Below are positions 23,734 through 35,361 of a DNA stretch of 64,000 nucleotides, in pieces; positions within the stretch are counted from its first letter, which is position 1, and each line of letters starts with the position of its first letter. Below the pieces are notes generated by a model, which was given only the letters and a program-made list of their open reading frames with translations, was not told the origin of the DNA and searched no databases. The position numbers and the translations under genes were made by a program. Origin of the DNA: Datura wrightii (Eukaryota; Streptophyta; Magnoliopsida; Solanales; Solanaceae); contig JASDFA010000019.1 in NCBI GenBank assembly GCA_035772735.1, positions 88,100,001 through 88,164,000 of the forward strand, read 5' to 3'.

Positions 23734-26201
23734 ATAAAAAGAAAATGGAGCCAACAAGGCGACCACAATAAAGTTGTTACCCACAGATAAACTAGACCGA
23801 CAAGGTCACAACAATTAAACTAGAATAAGGATACAACCAACAAGGAAACAACAACATAGTGTATATATATAAGGCCGGCAAGACTGTAAACAATAATTTG
23901 AATACCCTACAATACTAGCAAAAAAAGTCTCTAAGAGTACTGAAAACTGATAAACGGGATAGAGCTCCGACCTACCCATAATTGTACATAAAACTCAGAA
24001 TAAGAAAAACTAAACACCTAAACAAATTTCTCAAGGGAGAAGGAAGCATACTAATCAGCCACTAAATTTAGCAGACTCTTATTGTAGAGGTCGATCTGGG
24101 TGTCTATCTGAACCTATAGCACAAAATGCAGTGTGCCCAAGCAAAGGGTTATCAATATGAATAATATGTACTAGTATGTAAGAGTGAATATAAGAAGCAT
24201 AATGCAGCACAGACAAGTATAGAAACAACCTGAACTTCTGGATGCCACACAAGGCAGATAACTTTTAACTTAACTAAAACCTAATGCAACTCAAGTATAG
24301 CACAACTAAAAATCAAATGCAACTTGACTCTGTATACCTATGTATATCTGTAAATTCCCACCACCTTAGCTTGATGATAAATAACACAATAGTTTGTCCA
24401 ACAGATGGTAACTATGTAGAAATCTGTCCAACCAAAATAAGGTTCGATGGTAAATGAAAATGATAGACATATGAGGCCCATAATCTGCCTAACCGGTGGT
24501 AATCATGTTTTGATCTATCCAATCGAAATAAGATTTGGTGGTGAAATGCATGTGTCATGACAAGAAGTTATGTGTCAAACTTATGACCTTAAGATTTCCT
24601 AACTTGATGATGGATAAGTAGCCAATTTATACATGACTTCACATAATCTTGAACATGACTCTGTAATATTCAAGATGAAGGATTACTAGGACTTTCCAAA
24701 CCATCATTTAAACGATCTTTTTCACATATGAATTCTTTGTAGTAACACAAGCTTTAAACTAGTTCAATTTTATGAAATATGGCAGCTAACACATCAAGCA
24801 TATATTAGTGCAACAAGAGAACAACTTACAATGCCTTTGAGTTTCAATGGAACGATAACGTGGGGAGTAAGAAGCTAATAGCCAATTGACTCTCAAAGGT
24901 ACTTCCTAGAAACAACAACATAATAACTACAATAGTTCGACTTGGACAATTTCACAACTCAAAATACAAGGTCTCATAAATTATATGAGTGTAAGAAACA
25001 AAGACGCCTCATACTTAGTACGGGAAGAATACTTAAGATTACACAACTCAAGGTTCAATCTTATTACGAGGAGAATTATCAATTCTTATTCAATAAGTTC
25101 AACCCAACAATAGATAAGATGACTTAGAATACTTGTGAACTGAAAGGAAGGATATGCCTTTATATACCCCAAAAATGACTTCCTAACTTCAAAAGTTTCC
25201 TCCCTAATTATTCAACTGAACTACCGCTACTACTCAACTAATACAACTTTACAACCTATTGTCCATGTTCAAAGAGTCCACAACAACAACAAGATCAGAA
25301 AAAATCAATATCAGTAAGTCATTCTTCGACAATGATATAGAGACTCAAATTAATGATGGAGAGAAGACTAGGAATCCTTACCTTGCATTACCCATTTTTC
25401 CTTTCATATTCACAAGCTGCTACAGCACCCCAACAATGTGACTATGATGAAAACCTATGAAATTCGCGTCACCATGAAGCTTATGATGAAAGAAACACTT
25501 TCCAGACTTAAAGGATAACAAAATTTTGCCAAATTTGTTGAATTCTTACCTTTGAAGCTATGAATTTCTATGGAAAGAGAGAGAGAAAGAGGGGACTTCA
25601 TTGTTTTATGGAAATTATAGTGAATATATATGAAATTGCACAAAAGTTTTTCCTTATAAAGGCACTCAAACCCCACACAAATGGGCCCAGTCTAGTTGGC
25701 AGCCCACGTCCTGTTTTCTTCTCGGGCAGTCTGCGATAAAATAATCATAATCTTTTACTTTGATATCAGATAGATGAGAGATTTGATGTTCTTGAAACTT
25801 GACTCAATGACCTATAATTTGATAGGTAGTAGGTCCTCTAATTCTTTATGTATCGATAGATATTCTCATTCCAAGTTACACTACATATGAGTTTATTTAA
25901 AATATTTTTCAATAATAAAACCGTGAATTAGAATTTTATTACTGTGCTCCCCTTGGCTTAAAAAATTGATTGAATTCTTTAACCACCTTTATATATATAT
26001 GTATACATATATATACATATATATATGTGTATGTATATATATATTTATTTATTTATTTATTTATTTATTCATTGTATTACCATCCATTTGAAACCTCATT
26101 CTTCTGACATCTCATCACTAAATGACTTAATGCAAAAAAGAATCATCTCGTAAGTCTTTAACTTAGAGAATTAGTCGTTTTAAAATATACGAGGTGTTAT
26201 A
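23734..26201 (-). repeat. Minus-strand LTR inserted in gag of element E
   Basis: Minus-strand LTR resembling those of element B in layout. Its 5' end reads TATAACACCTCG from 26201 downward. The other end near 23734 is not clean and no target duplication was found, so it may be truncated. No coding sequence is seen inside; the short frames within it are chance ORFs. Confidence 0.65.
25989..26069. repeat. Microsatellite (AT/GT-rich, then ATTT repeats)
   Basis: Alternating TA with TG/CA interruptions from 25989 to about 26044, followed by six to seven copies of ATTT to 26069. Confidence 0.95.
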
Positions 26202-27326
26202 GGTAGGTGGAGTCTTATGGGATGGATTATACTACTTTCCAGTTAGTCCAACATGCCAAGCAGTGATAAAAGGCCTATATTGATTGCAAACCTGTTGGTT
26301 TACCTCTCTTGACTTAGACTCGATTTTTAAAGGTATTCTTAGAGAAGTTTTTTCATTGCAGCCTTATAGATAATAAGAGGAAATAGTTTTAGTGGATTCG
26401 ATAAGAGGGCATGTCAGTTATTGAGTGTGAGGTGAGGTTCTATACCCAAGCCCACCATACACTTAAGATACTCCCTTTGAGGAAGAGTGAGTTTGGAGAT
26501 TTTTTGCAAGTTCGGTCATGCTAAAGATACTAAGATGATTCATTGGCTTATGAAGACAATGACATGAGAACTTGTGGGTCTAGCAGTTTCAGTGGTACTT
26601 CATCCAGAGGTAGAGGTTTCTCAGGTAGAGGCTATATCCTCTGTACAGTCAAGTAGTTCATGAAGTACTTTAGACATCAAAAAGTGGAAACTCAGGGATG
26701 GTTTCTCAAGACTCGCATGTTATATCTTTTAGTCATGTAGGGAATTTGAGTTCTTCTATTCCATCTCATCAGCTCATGACTGGTAGAGGATATTATAAAA
26801 TGGAGATGTGGCCAACTTTGTGAGAGATTGCCACAGACAAAGAAATAGTGGGGCCCAACAGAGTGTTCAGATTCAACCATCCAGATTAGTGGCATAGCCA
26901 GCTAGGGGTTGAAGTGGCATATCCAGCTAGGTTATGATGTGGCTCCACTTATGTAGAGGTGGGTGATTCTTTTTGACTTACTTTGAATTGGGTTTTGATA
27001 TTCTTTATGACAATATTTCTACGCCTATATGTGTTTTTACTCCCTAGTAACTCTTTAACGGTGGATCATGTGTAGCAATCTTATTAGTCACATTGATAGG
27101 TAATAACACATGTGTGGACTTGATTATATTGGATATGAAGTAGCTTTTTCCCAACCATGAGATTTTAGATTGTCATGCCAAAATAGTGACACTAGTTATG
27201 ATGGGTATCCCTAGATTAGAGTGGAAGGATACTCAGTGTCACTCTCCAAGGAAGGATTTTATTTTTGAAATCTCAATGGTTGGTTGAGAAGGGTTGTCTC
27301 TGCTATTTGGCCTATGTTCATGATAC
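26202..27326 (+). pseudogene. gag C-terminal part and protease of element E
   Basis: Resumes with TRFLKVFLEKFFH and MSVIECEVRFYTQAHHTLKI LPLRKSEFGDFL, the gag core, in phase with the earlier part. Glycine/serine-rich linker and a remnant of the zinc knuckle follow (around 26820). Protease sequence is recognised from NNTCVDLIILDMK to FPNHEILDCHAKIVTLVMM and GIPRLEWKDTQCHSP near 27110-27240. Many stops. Cut by LTR G at 27327. Confidence 0.72.
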
Positions 27327-30300
27327 TGTTATACCCTGAAATTTATTTTGATGATTATTTGATGGTTATAGGTCATATAAGAGAATTATGGGTTGTATGT
27401 TGACCGTAGGTGAGGACCAAACTTGTGCAAAGGGAAAATCTAAGAGTATGTGAAGTTTGTAAATAAGGGTCAATTTTAAATGGACATATCTCCAAACATA
27501 TAATGATTCAGAATTCCCATAACCTATCAAATGAAAGGTATTTGAGCCTAGTTTATAGTGAAAAAAACCGCTCGTCAATCAGAGTTCAGAGTAAAAAGTT
27601 ATAATTGTTAAAGACAACACTATTGGTTGGGAAAGTGCCCTAGCGCGCAGGCGCCGAGACAAGCAGGCAGCAGGTGCGCACGCACGCAGTATGTCGCACG
27701 GGCGCCGCCCAGGCTTTGGCCATCCCGCCTATATAAAGTAAAATTGAGCTAGAAACCTCATTTCTACTCCGTTTTAGTTGATTTATTTTTCAGAATTCAT
27801 AGAATTCAAAGTCCTATCACATGGTGAAAAGATATCCTAGGTAAGAAACTTCACTCTTGTCTCTTTTTGGCTTTGGGGAAGAGAACCTTGGAAGAAAGTC
27901 ATAGTTTGTTATTGTCTGGTTATTCATTGTGGTGTTGTTGCATTTTTAGCTGGTTCTAGGTAAGAAAAAGAGTAGAAGTCTACACCTACTTTGGATAATA
28001 ATATCTCCAAGAAAGGGTAAGTAATTCCCTTTTTGATTTCTTTGAGTTTATGAGGTTATAACTTGGAGAACGTTGTAGTATTGTGTTGCTGTTTCTTTTT
28101 GTGTTCTTGTGGCATGTTGCTACCCAGTTTTTCCATAACTTTGGTGAAGTAAATTTGCTTCTTGTTGTTTTTGAAAATTGGACTTGGAAGGATCCTTAAG
28201 GAGTAAGCTTGAAAGGAAGATTTTCGGCAAAATTAGAGTCGACATGCCAAGGTAAGTAAAGGTGTCCCTTTCCTTGTTTTTCAAGCACGAAACTAAGTCA
28301 TTGAAAGGATCAGTATTCCTATGTTTTTAATATCATATTGATGCATCTATGCTCCTTTCCAAAGGTTTGGAAATACTTGGCATAAATCTTGAATTGTTAA
28401 GAATGGTTGAAGCGAACAAATGTGAAGCGAAATGCGTAATTCTTATACAATTGTTGTCGTAGTTGTAAATCAACTCTGAATTCCCGTTAACGTGGGTACA
28501 GTGAGCTGGTCCTTTACAGTATACTATATATGTGATGTTGAATATATGTTAACATTTGGTCTCTTAGTGAAATTGGTAGGAAATGCTAAGACGACGACAT
28601 GTATGAACTTAAGCTAAGAAGATGACGCTAAGACGATTGAGGGTATACGAGCTTATTGAAATGACATTTTAATAATATGGTTACTCCCTCCTATATATTT
28701 ATCTTTTAAAGTGCTTAATGTAAAAAGGATATTTTATGTTTTCCCTCCTTAAAGCTAAGCAAGCGACACGTAGCGAATAAGCTAAGTCGATAGATGTTAA
28801 TAGGAAAAGCGTGGCTAAGTTGTTAATATTTTTGTGCCATTATAAAAAGAGAAGATAAGAGTAAATGTTAGCCCTTTTAAGGTAATAGGTGAGTAATATG
28901 CACTCTGTCCATAATTTCTTTCTAGATCCTTTGAACGACCTTAATATATAAGAAAGACGAGGTTTAACAGATAAAGTTGTCAATTAGGTGAAGAGGTAAG
29001 TGCGTATAAGAATTGATGGAATAGTGAACACGAGGGTAAAGACTTGAGTGTAGAGTGAATAATTTTTGACATAGAAGTTAAGATGAATAAAGAAAGTAGA
29101 GCTAAATGTTGTTAAATTAGACGATACGAATTACGATTGTGAACGAGTTAGGAAAATAGTTAGAAAGATTAACCCTGTTCTAAAGACGTTTAGTAAACGA
29201 GTTATAAATTAAGTTGTTTATGTTTAGTATGTGTTACGTTGATGAATAGCCAGTAAAGTGTTAATCTTCTATGAAATAATTAGAGTTGAATGTCTATAAA
29301 ATAATAACTTAAGTTGAGAAGCTCTCTACTATACCCCTAAACGATTATGTTAAGTTATCTATTCTAAGTGTTGAAATTATCTACCATGTATGTAAAGGGT
29401 AATCCTAAGATCTTCTAAGTCTCTTATAATGATGTAAGTTTTCTTAAGCTCCTCAGATAACTGCAAAAGTTATGTAAGTCAATCCAGCATCGTCCGAATT
29501 ACGGCTATTTCTCTTTATTTGCCTATAAGGCATCACTTAGAGAGTTTCTCATGAGTTTCGAAGTTACAGAGCTCCAAGTCTCAGATCCTTAAGTTATTTC
29601 TTCATGTCCCTAATATATGTTGAAATGTTCTAGCTAATCTAAGAAGTTTTCAAGAGATCATATTTCGAGAATCATGCTAATGTCTCGGTCAAGCATTTGA
29701 AGTTTTGTACAAGTCTATGAACTCAAGTCTTTATATGTCTTTTCAGTAAGAAGTCTTAATATATATGATTTTCCTGTTATAACACAAAGTTGAATTCTTT
29801 TAGTTATATTAAAGTCATGCATCTATATGTTTAGCTCTTGTTGGAGTTATCATTTGAATTTCCTAAATTTAGAAGAGACATTCTTCCATGTACCAATGTT
29901 CCTAATGTCTAAGTAAGTATAAGCGCAGACTATGATAATGAGTTAAGCTCAGAACTTTGAATACCAGGAAGTCTCCTGTAGGTCACCCAATTAACTAAAT
30001 ATGAGTTATACATTATATAGAAGTCTCACACATTGTATGTCTTTAGTTCATCTCTCAGCTCTATGTATATGTTAAGCGTTATGACAAATAACTCCAAGTT
30101 CCTAGTTATAATTTCCATGTTTTCCTGCAAATAAGTAAAATTAATTAAGAAGTCTCTTGTGCTCATCTACGTGATAAGTTTGTAAATGAAATTCCAATGT
30201 GTAGTTGTCGATACAGGTAAAGGAACCACCTGGTGGGCAGTACGTATTTGCAGCTCCCAGATGTTAAAGAATTGTATAGAAATGAGCTCTATGTGTTTAT

Positions 30301-31570
30301 ATACAAGCAATATGTTAAATTGGTAGGATTATTTGTAGGACATTGTTTGTAATCCTACAAAACTTCTTATCTTGGCTAAACCTCTTGAAGGTCCATCAAG
30401 TAATTGAGTCGACATGTAGATATATAATTTGACAGCTTTACGTGATATATATGCATATTTTTTTAGCTTTACATGATATGTTTGCTCACTTGAATTTATG
30501 TGTTACGAAAGAGGCCTACTCCAGCCACAGATTTAACATTTGTCATTTATATGTCATACGTGTTAAATTGACTCGATATAAGCCATATCGACTCCATTTA
30601 TGATTATGATTGAGAATTTACTTTTATTTTATCCTGGTGTGGTACATCGACAGGAGATATTTTTATTTTACCCCGGTGTGGTACATCGGTTGGAGATATT
30701 TTTATTTTACCCCGGTGTGGTACATCGGTTGGAGATATTCTTATTTTTCCCCGGTATGGTACACCGACTAGACGAATTTTATATATGGATTTATGGTTGG
30801 CTGGTCGCTGGCATTACATTTATGGTTTCTTTCTTGTGCATTTCTTAATTGAATTTTCATCTCATTATAGAGTTAGTATCAGGTTTCAGATTCCAGGTTG
30901 TTCATATTCCTTATTCCTGGTTCAGTTATCTTGAGTTCACTTGTGTTATAGGAAGTTGTTATTAATTACAGGTTGTAGAGTTCTAGGTTATATCTGTCGT
31001 TTATATGTTTATGTGCTGAGTCAGTTATTATAAGATTGTTATCTCATGTTTATAGTTTCATCCTCACATACCAGTACATTTAATTCGTATTGACGACACT
31101 TTACTTGGGGACCTGCGTTTGTGCCGCAGGTGCAGGTAGAGGTATGGATTGCCAGTTGAGTAGCAGTTTGTGAGATCAGCGGATGGTTCGTAGTCTCCTT
31201 TCTTCCTGGAGCTAGGGCTTAGTTATTTATGCTTGAGTTTTGAGATGCAGTTATGGTAGGTCGAAGCCCTATTCCGACCATTAGTCAGTTTACTCTTTAG
31301 AGGCTTTGTGGACTTAGTGTGTACAGTGTTATTCAGTTTGTGGCCTTGTCGGCTTATTGTTGCTCGGTTTAACACACTAATGGCCTTGGTTGCATTTCGA
31401 TTGTTTACCCCGTATTGTTGAGACCTTATGGGTCCAGTTTATACTTTAGTTGATTGTGACAGGTGTCCTGGATGGCCTAAGTGTTACATTTCAGATGTCA
31501 TATAGCCTGCTTCTCGATCAATCATGAATCTAGTGCTAGTTGTGCCCTACCCCAGTTTTGGGGCGTGATA
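27327..31570 (+). repeat. Solo LTR G, 4.2 kb, target duplication GATAC
   Basis: Starts TGTTATACCCTG and ends TTGGGGCGTGATA (CA changed to TA), flanked by GATAC at 27322-27326 and 31571-31575. The start, the tandem subrepeats and the end resemble the LTRs of element B, but it is about 1.5 kb longer, with the extra material at roughly 28680-30560. A TATA-box-like TATATAAA lies at 27730-27737. No internal element region is present. Confidence 0.82.
30636..30775 (+). repeat. 42-bp tandem subrepeats in LTR G
   Basis: Three to four copies of a unit containing CCCCGGTGTGGTACATCGGT followed by TGGAGATATTTTTATTTTA. Because 42 is a multiple of three they produce a repetitive open frame (YPGVVHRLEIFLF), which I regard as accidental. 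Confidence 0.92.
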
Positions 31571-33021
31571 GATACAAATACTGATACTTCCTTATTGGAG
31601 TCAGTACCAGTGGTGAGAGTGTTCTTAGAGGTATTTACGACATACCTTCCAAGTATTCCACCTTTCCATGATATTAATTTTTGCATGGACTTAGAGTGAG
31701 GCACTTATCCCATTTCTGTTCCAATATATTGGATAACTCTAATAGAGTTGATCGAACTGAAAGAGCGACTTCAAGATTTGTTGAGAAAGGGATTTATTAG
31801 ACTGAGTATTTCACCTCAGGGAACTTCGGTGTTATTTATGAAGAATGATAGCTCCATGAGGATGTGCATTGATTACCTGCAGTTAGGCCTGGGCGTCGAG
31901 CCGAGACAAAGCCAAGCTCATTAAGCCGAGCTTGGTCGGTATTTTTGCATTATTGAGCCAAGTCGAGCCCGAGTAAGCCCGAGTTAGCTCTTTAATATTT
32001 ACTTATGTGTAATTCTACATCATTAGAAAATTTAATTTATGATAAAATGATTTAAAAAATATAAATATTACTAGTTTAAATTTATCATTGCTTTTAAGTC
32101 TAACTAGAACTCAATTTAAATGATGTTAGCTTAATATTGAATATAGAATAAAAAATTTAGGCAAAAAATAAAACAACAACAAATTCAAAAGAATTATATA
32201 ATATCTTTTTGATAGAAAGGATAAAGATATTTATATTAAAACAACAGTAGTTGTCATACGGTGATCGAGCTTCTATGAAGCTCATCATTATAAAAAGTAG
32301 TTATACTATTTTAGTTGTGCATATCAGTCTGAGATATACTATGAAAGTAATGAAGGATAACCGAATTATAATGATTCGTATTACAAGGAGAGATATCATG
32401 TGTATACATGGCTGTTAAAATTATACAATATTAAATTTATTTGATTTGATGTTTTAATTCAAAAATTAGTTATATTTCATAACACCTACAAAGTATCTTA
32501 AGTTATAAGGTATATAAAAAAATTAATTGCACCAAATTAATTAAAAGAAATATAAAATTATAAATAGTAATAGTTATTATTGAATTGATATTTTACTAAA
32601 TTAATTAAGACTAGTGGATGAATTTTAGTTTTAAATTAATGTACAAGATCAAAATGAGTCAACAAAGTCAAGCAAATCTGGCTCAACCGAACTGAGCTTT
32701 AATTGAACCAAGTCGAGCTGAGCTAAATACATGTGAGCTGAGTCGGCTCGGCTCCATGCCAAGGCTTACCTGCAGTTGATTAAAGTGACCATAAAGAATA
32801 CAAAGAGTCATATATCGCGTAATGATGACTTTTTGATCACCTTCAGGATGCTTTAGTATTTTTGAAGATTAACTTGAGGTTCAACTATCAACAATTGAAG
32901 ATTAGGTTCGAGAATGTACCTAAGACGACTTTCAAGACCTGTTATGGTCATTTTAGTTTCTGGTCATGTCCTTTGGGTTGACCAGTAGCCCGATAGTATA
33001 TATAAAATTGATGAATGATAT
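31571..33021 (+). pseudogene. Reverse transcriptase (N-terminal half) of element E
   Basis: Reads SVPVVRVFLEVFTTYLPSIP, then ELKERLQDLLRKGFIR, KNDSSMRMCIDYLQL. The hAT element interrupts at 31884. After it come LRFNYQQLKIRFENVPKTTF, then FLVMSFGLT and LMND. Normally this domain copies element RNA into DNA. Several stops (31699, around 32990) show decay. The catalytic FIDD lies beyond element A at 54836. Confidence 0.82.
31884..32768. mobile_element. hAT-like non-autonomous DNA transposon, 885 bp
   Basis: Left end TAGGCCTGGGC and right end (reverse complement) TAAGCCTTGGC form imperfect terminal inverted repeats. An 8-bp target duplication CCTGCAGT flanks it at 31876-31883 and 32769-32776. 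Both subterminal regions are dense in GAGCC/GAGCT words, a common hAT feature; the centre is AT-rich. It contains no transposase frame. Confidence 0.82.
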
Positions 33022-35361
33022 TGTCACAACCCGAATATAGGCCCGGATCTAGACACGAAACCTAGAACCATAAATGGCTCTAAGTCAACCCATGACATGA
33101 ACATGATAATTAAAGCTCAACTACACAAGCGGAAAACTAAATTCTGAGAAAGTGGAAGTCTGAATAATAAAACATCTATCAAACAAAAATATCAAAACAC
33201 TAAATCCGACGTTGAATATACAACTTTATCTCTGACAAGCCTCTAACACACTGATGAGCTGAGGGGACAACACCCCAACTAGCTCACAAAAGTCTGAAAC
33301 TGAAAATGACAGCAACTCAACTAACTGAAGGTCCTCAAAGGATGAGGATTCACCACCAATGCCGTCTGAGATAAACTCTAGAGACCGGCTAGTGGCGAGA
33401 CTGAGTCTGAACGTCTGAGCCTGTATCATGAAATGATACAACATAGAGTATGCAGTCAGTACTTGAAATATACTGGGTATTCAAGGTAAGTAAAACAGGA
33501 TAAGTAGTATAAGCTGAAATCATGCATAAAATAAATCATATCATTATAAGATTATGAGAGTAAGGACTACATGCTGATATTTGAAAACATGATTAGACAT
33601 AAGTTGAATCTTATAACTGAATCAAATGACCCAAAGTTGAAACTGATATTCATAAGTAAAACTGATACATTGACCATTGGATCAAACCTGCTGAAAAAAT
33701 AATATCATAACTGATGAATATGCATAACTAAGACAATGAGGAACGATAGGAGACTCGCTATATAACCGACACTATCACGATAGAGTTTACATGATCCCAA
33801 CTATTAAACTCAAGTGGGCAAAGCCGTCTAAATCCTTGCCAGGGCTAAGACGCTACCATGATATCGATATCAAGCTAAAGGCACATTCGAGACAGGGGAA
33901 GCTTACAAGGGGATCCCAAAGTAACTGAATAATCGTATGTTGGCACGTAGTTCTGAGGCTCGGGATTTTACTGAACCCCTAGCCTACTCGGTGCTAGACA
34001 CTACTCCCAAAACATGAAAATGCGCTCCATCATTTTTCAACGAAGCTGAATCTATTGTTTTTCAATGAAGCTGATAATGTAATAACATGCATAGTCTGAA
34101 ATCTGAATACGGGAGCCTTGGCTCAAAACATACCACAAGCTGAAAGTGGGAGTATCAACTCTAAAACCATGTGGTAAGCTAATATTATAAAACTGAACTG
34201 AATCATGAAACATGCTTAAATTATATGGGATTGCCCAAACTTTAACATAATCAAAATAGACTAGATAGTCAAAATCATGGATTCATAAATGGGTAATCAT
34301 AAACATTCTTTCATGCTAGATATCTCATCATACTGGAAAACATAGATCATAAACTTGACTTTACATGAAACTTGCATAATTGGGCATAATTCTTCTAAAA
34401 TTTGAAATCATGAATTTATTATCAATTTGCACATAAAAACTGCTCATGAATCTTAAATATCATTTGAAACATGAAGGGGATTGACCGATGATTTAAACAT
34501 AGAGAATCTCATAAATTGGGTTAAAACCCCATAGAATCATACACTTGAATTCATCAAGTTGGGAAGGAATTTGGGCATGAGAGTGAAGGGGAACTCTCAT
34601 TCATGACCCTACATACCTGGGTGAGCTGATTCTACACTCTTCCTTGAAAGTCCAAGAGATTTGGGAAAGAACTAGGGGAATTCTTAGACTTGATCTTCAA
34701 TGGAACTCTCTAATCTTGCATGTATGGTAGAGAATGATTTAGAATAGGCTAAACCTTCTTAAAACCTTCTTAACAGAGCCTAAAATGACGTAGTTTAGGT
34801 ATTATGAGCTTAGAAATTATGAAAATGTCCTTACTAAAATAGCAGAATATTTTCCTCTGCTAGATGTCACAACTCACACCACGATTCTTACCTCCATATC
34901 ATGGCTCATGTTTACCATCCGTAGTCACCACTGTTTTCCTTGACTTTTCTGAAGTTTTTCATGGGTCAGACCATGACTCGTACCACCAACCTATGAGTCG
35001 TTAGGTCCACCCGTGTTCAATGCTTCCAAGATCCTTAGTTCCTTCTCACGGGTGCAGGCCACGACTCGCTGATTCACTCTATGAGTAATACCCATACTCG
35101 CCGTCTAAATTGATGCATAAAAGATCCCTTACAACTATTGACCATGGTTCATCCTATGACACGTGACATGATCCCACGAGTCATACCTTGACTCGTTACT
35201 AATAGGCCTTCTACTGCAGATTCTTACCATGAGTGATTCCACAACTCGTTACTCCTTCCCATGAATCGTACCACAAGTCATTCTAAGTCATTTTTCAAAC
35301 ATTTTCTACTGATCACATTTCAAATCCGAAGTCTCGTCTTAGAAACCTTTGAGGTATTAAA
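33022..35361 (-). repeat. 3' LTR of element A (2.34 kb)
   Basis: Plus-strand view begins TGTCACAACCCGAATATAGG and ends GAGGTATTAAA before the minus-strand polypurine tract (AAGGGGGAGATA). The sequence near its transcription-side start (34870-35290) is rich in CGAGTCA/TGACTCG palindromes. Confidence 0.87.

Noticed and set aside
30636..30775. CRISPR-like array
   Set aside because: Repeats are directly tandem with near-identical spacers and lie in a plant LTR; there are no cas genes.
30600..30848. 82-residue repetitive open frame (YPGVVHR repeats)
   Set aside because: It comes from 42-bp tandem repeats in a solo LTR; a unit length divisible by three keeps the frame open. The B LTR versions do not keep the same frame.
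33226..33444. 72-residue minus-strand frame near the end of LTR A
   Set aside because: It sits in LTR sequence and is not preserved in the partner LTR at 40620-40850.
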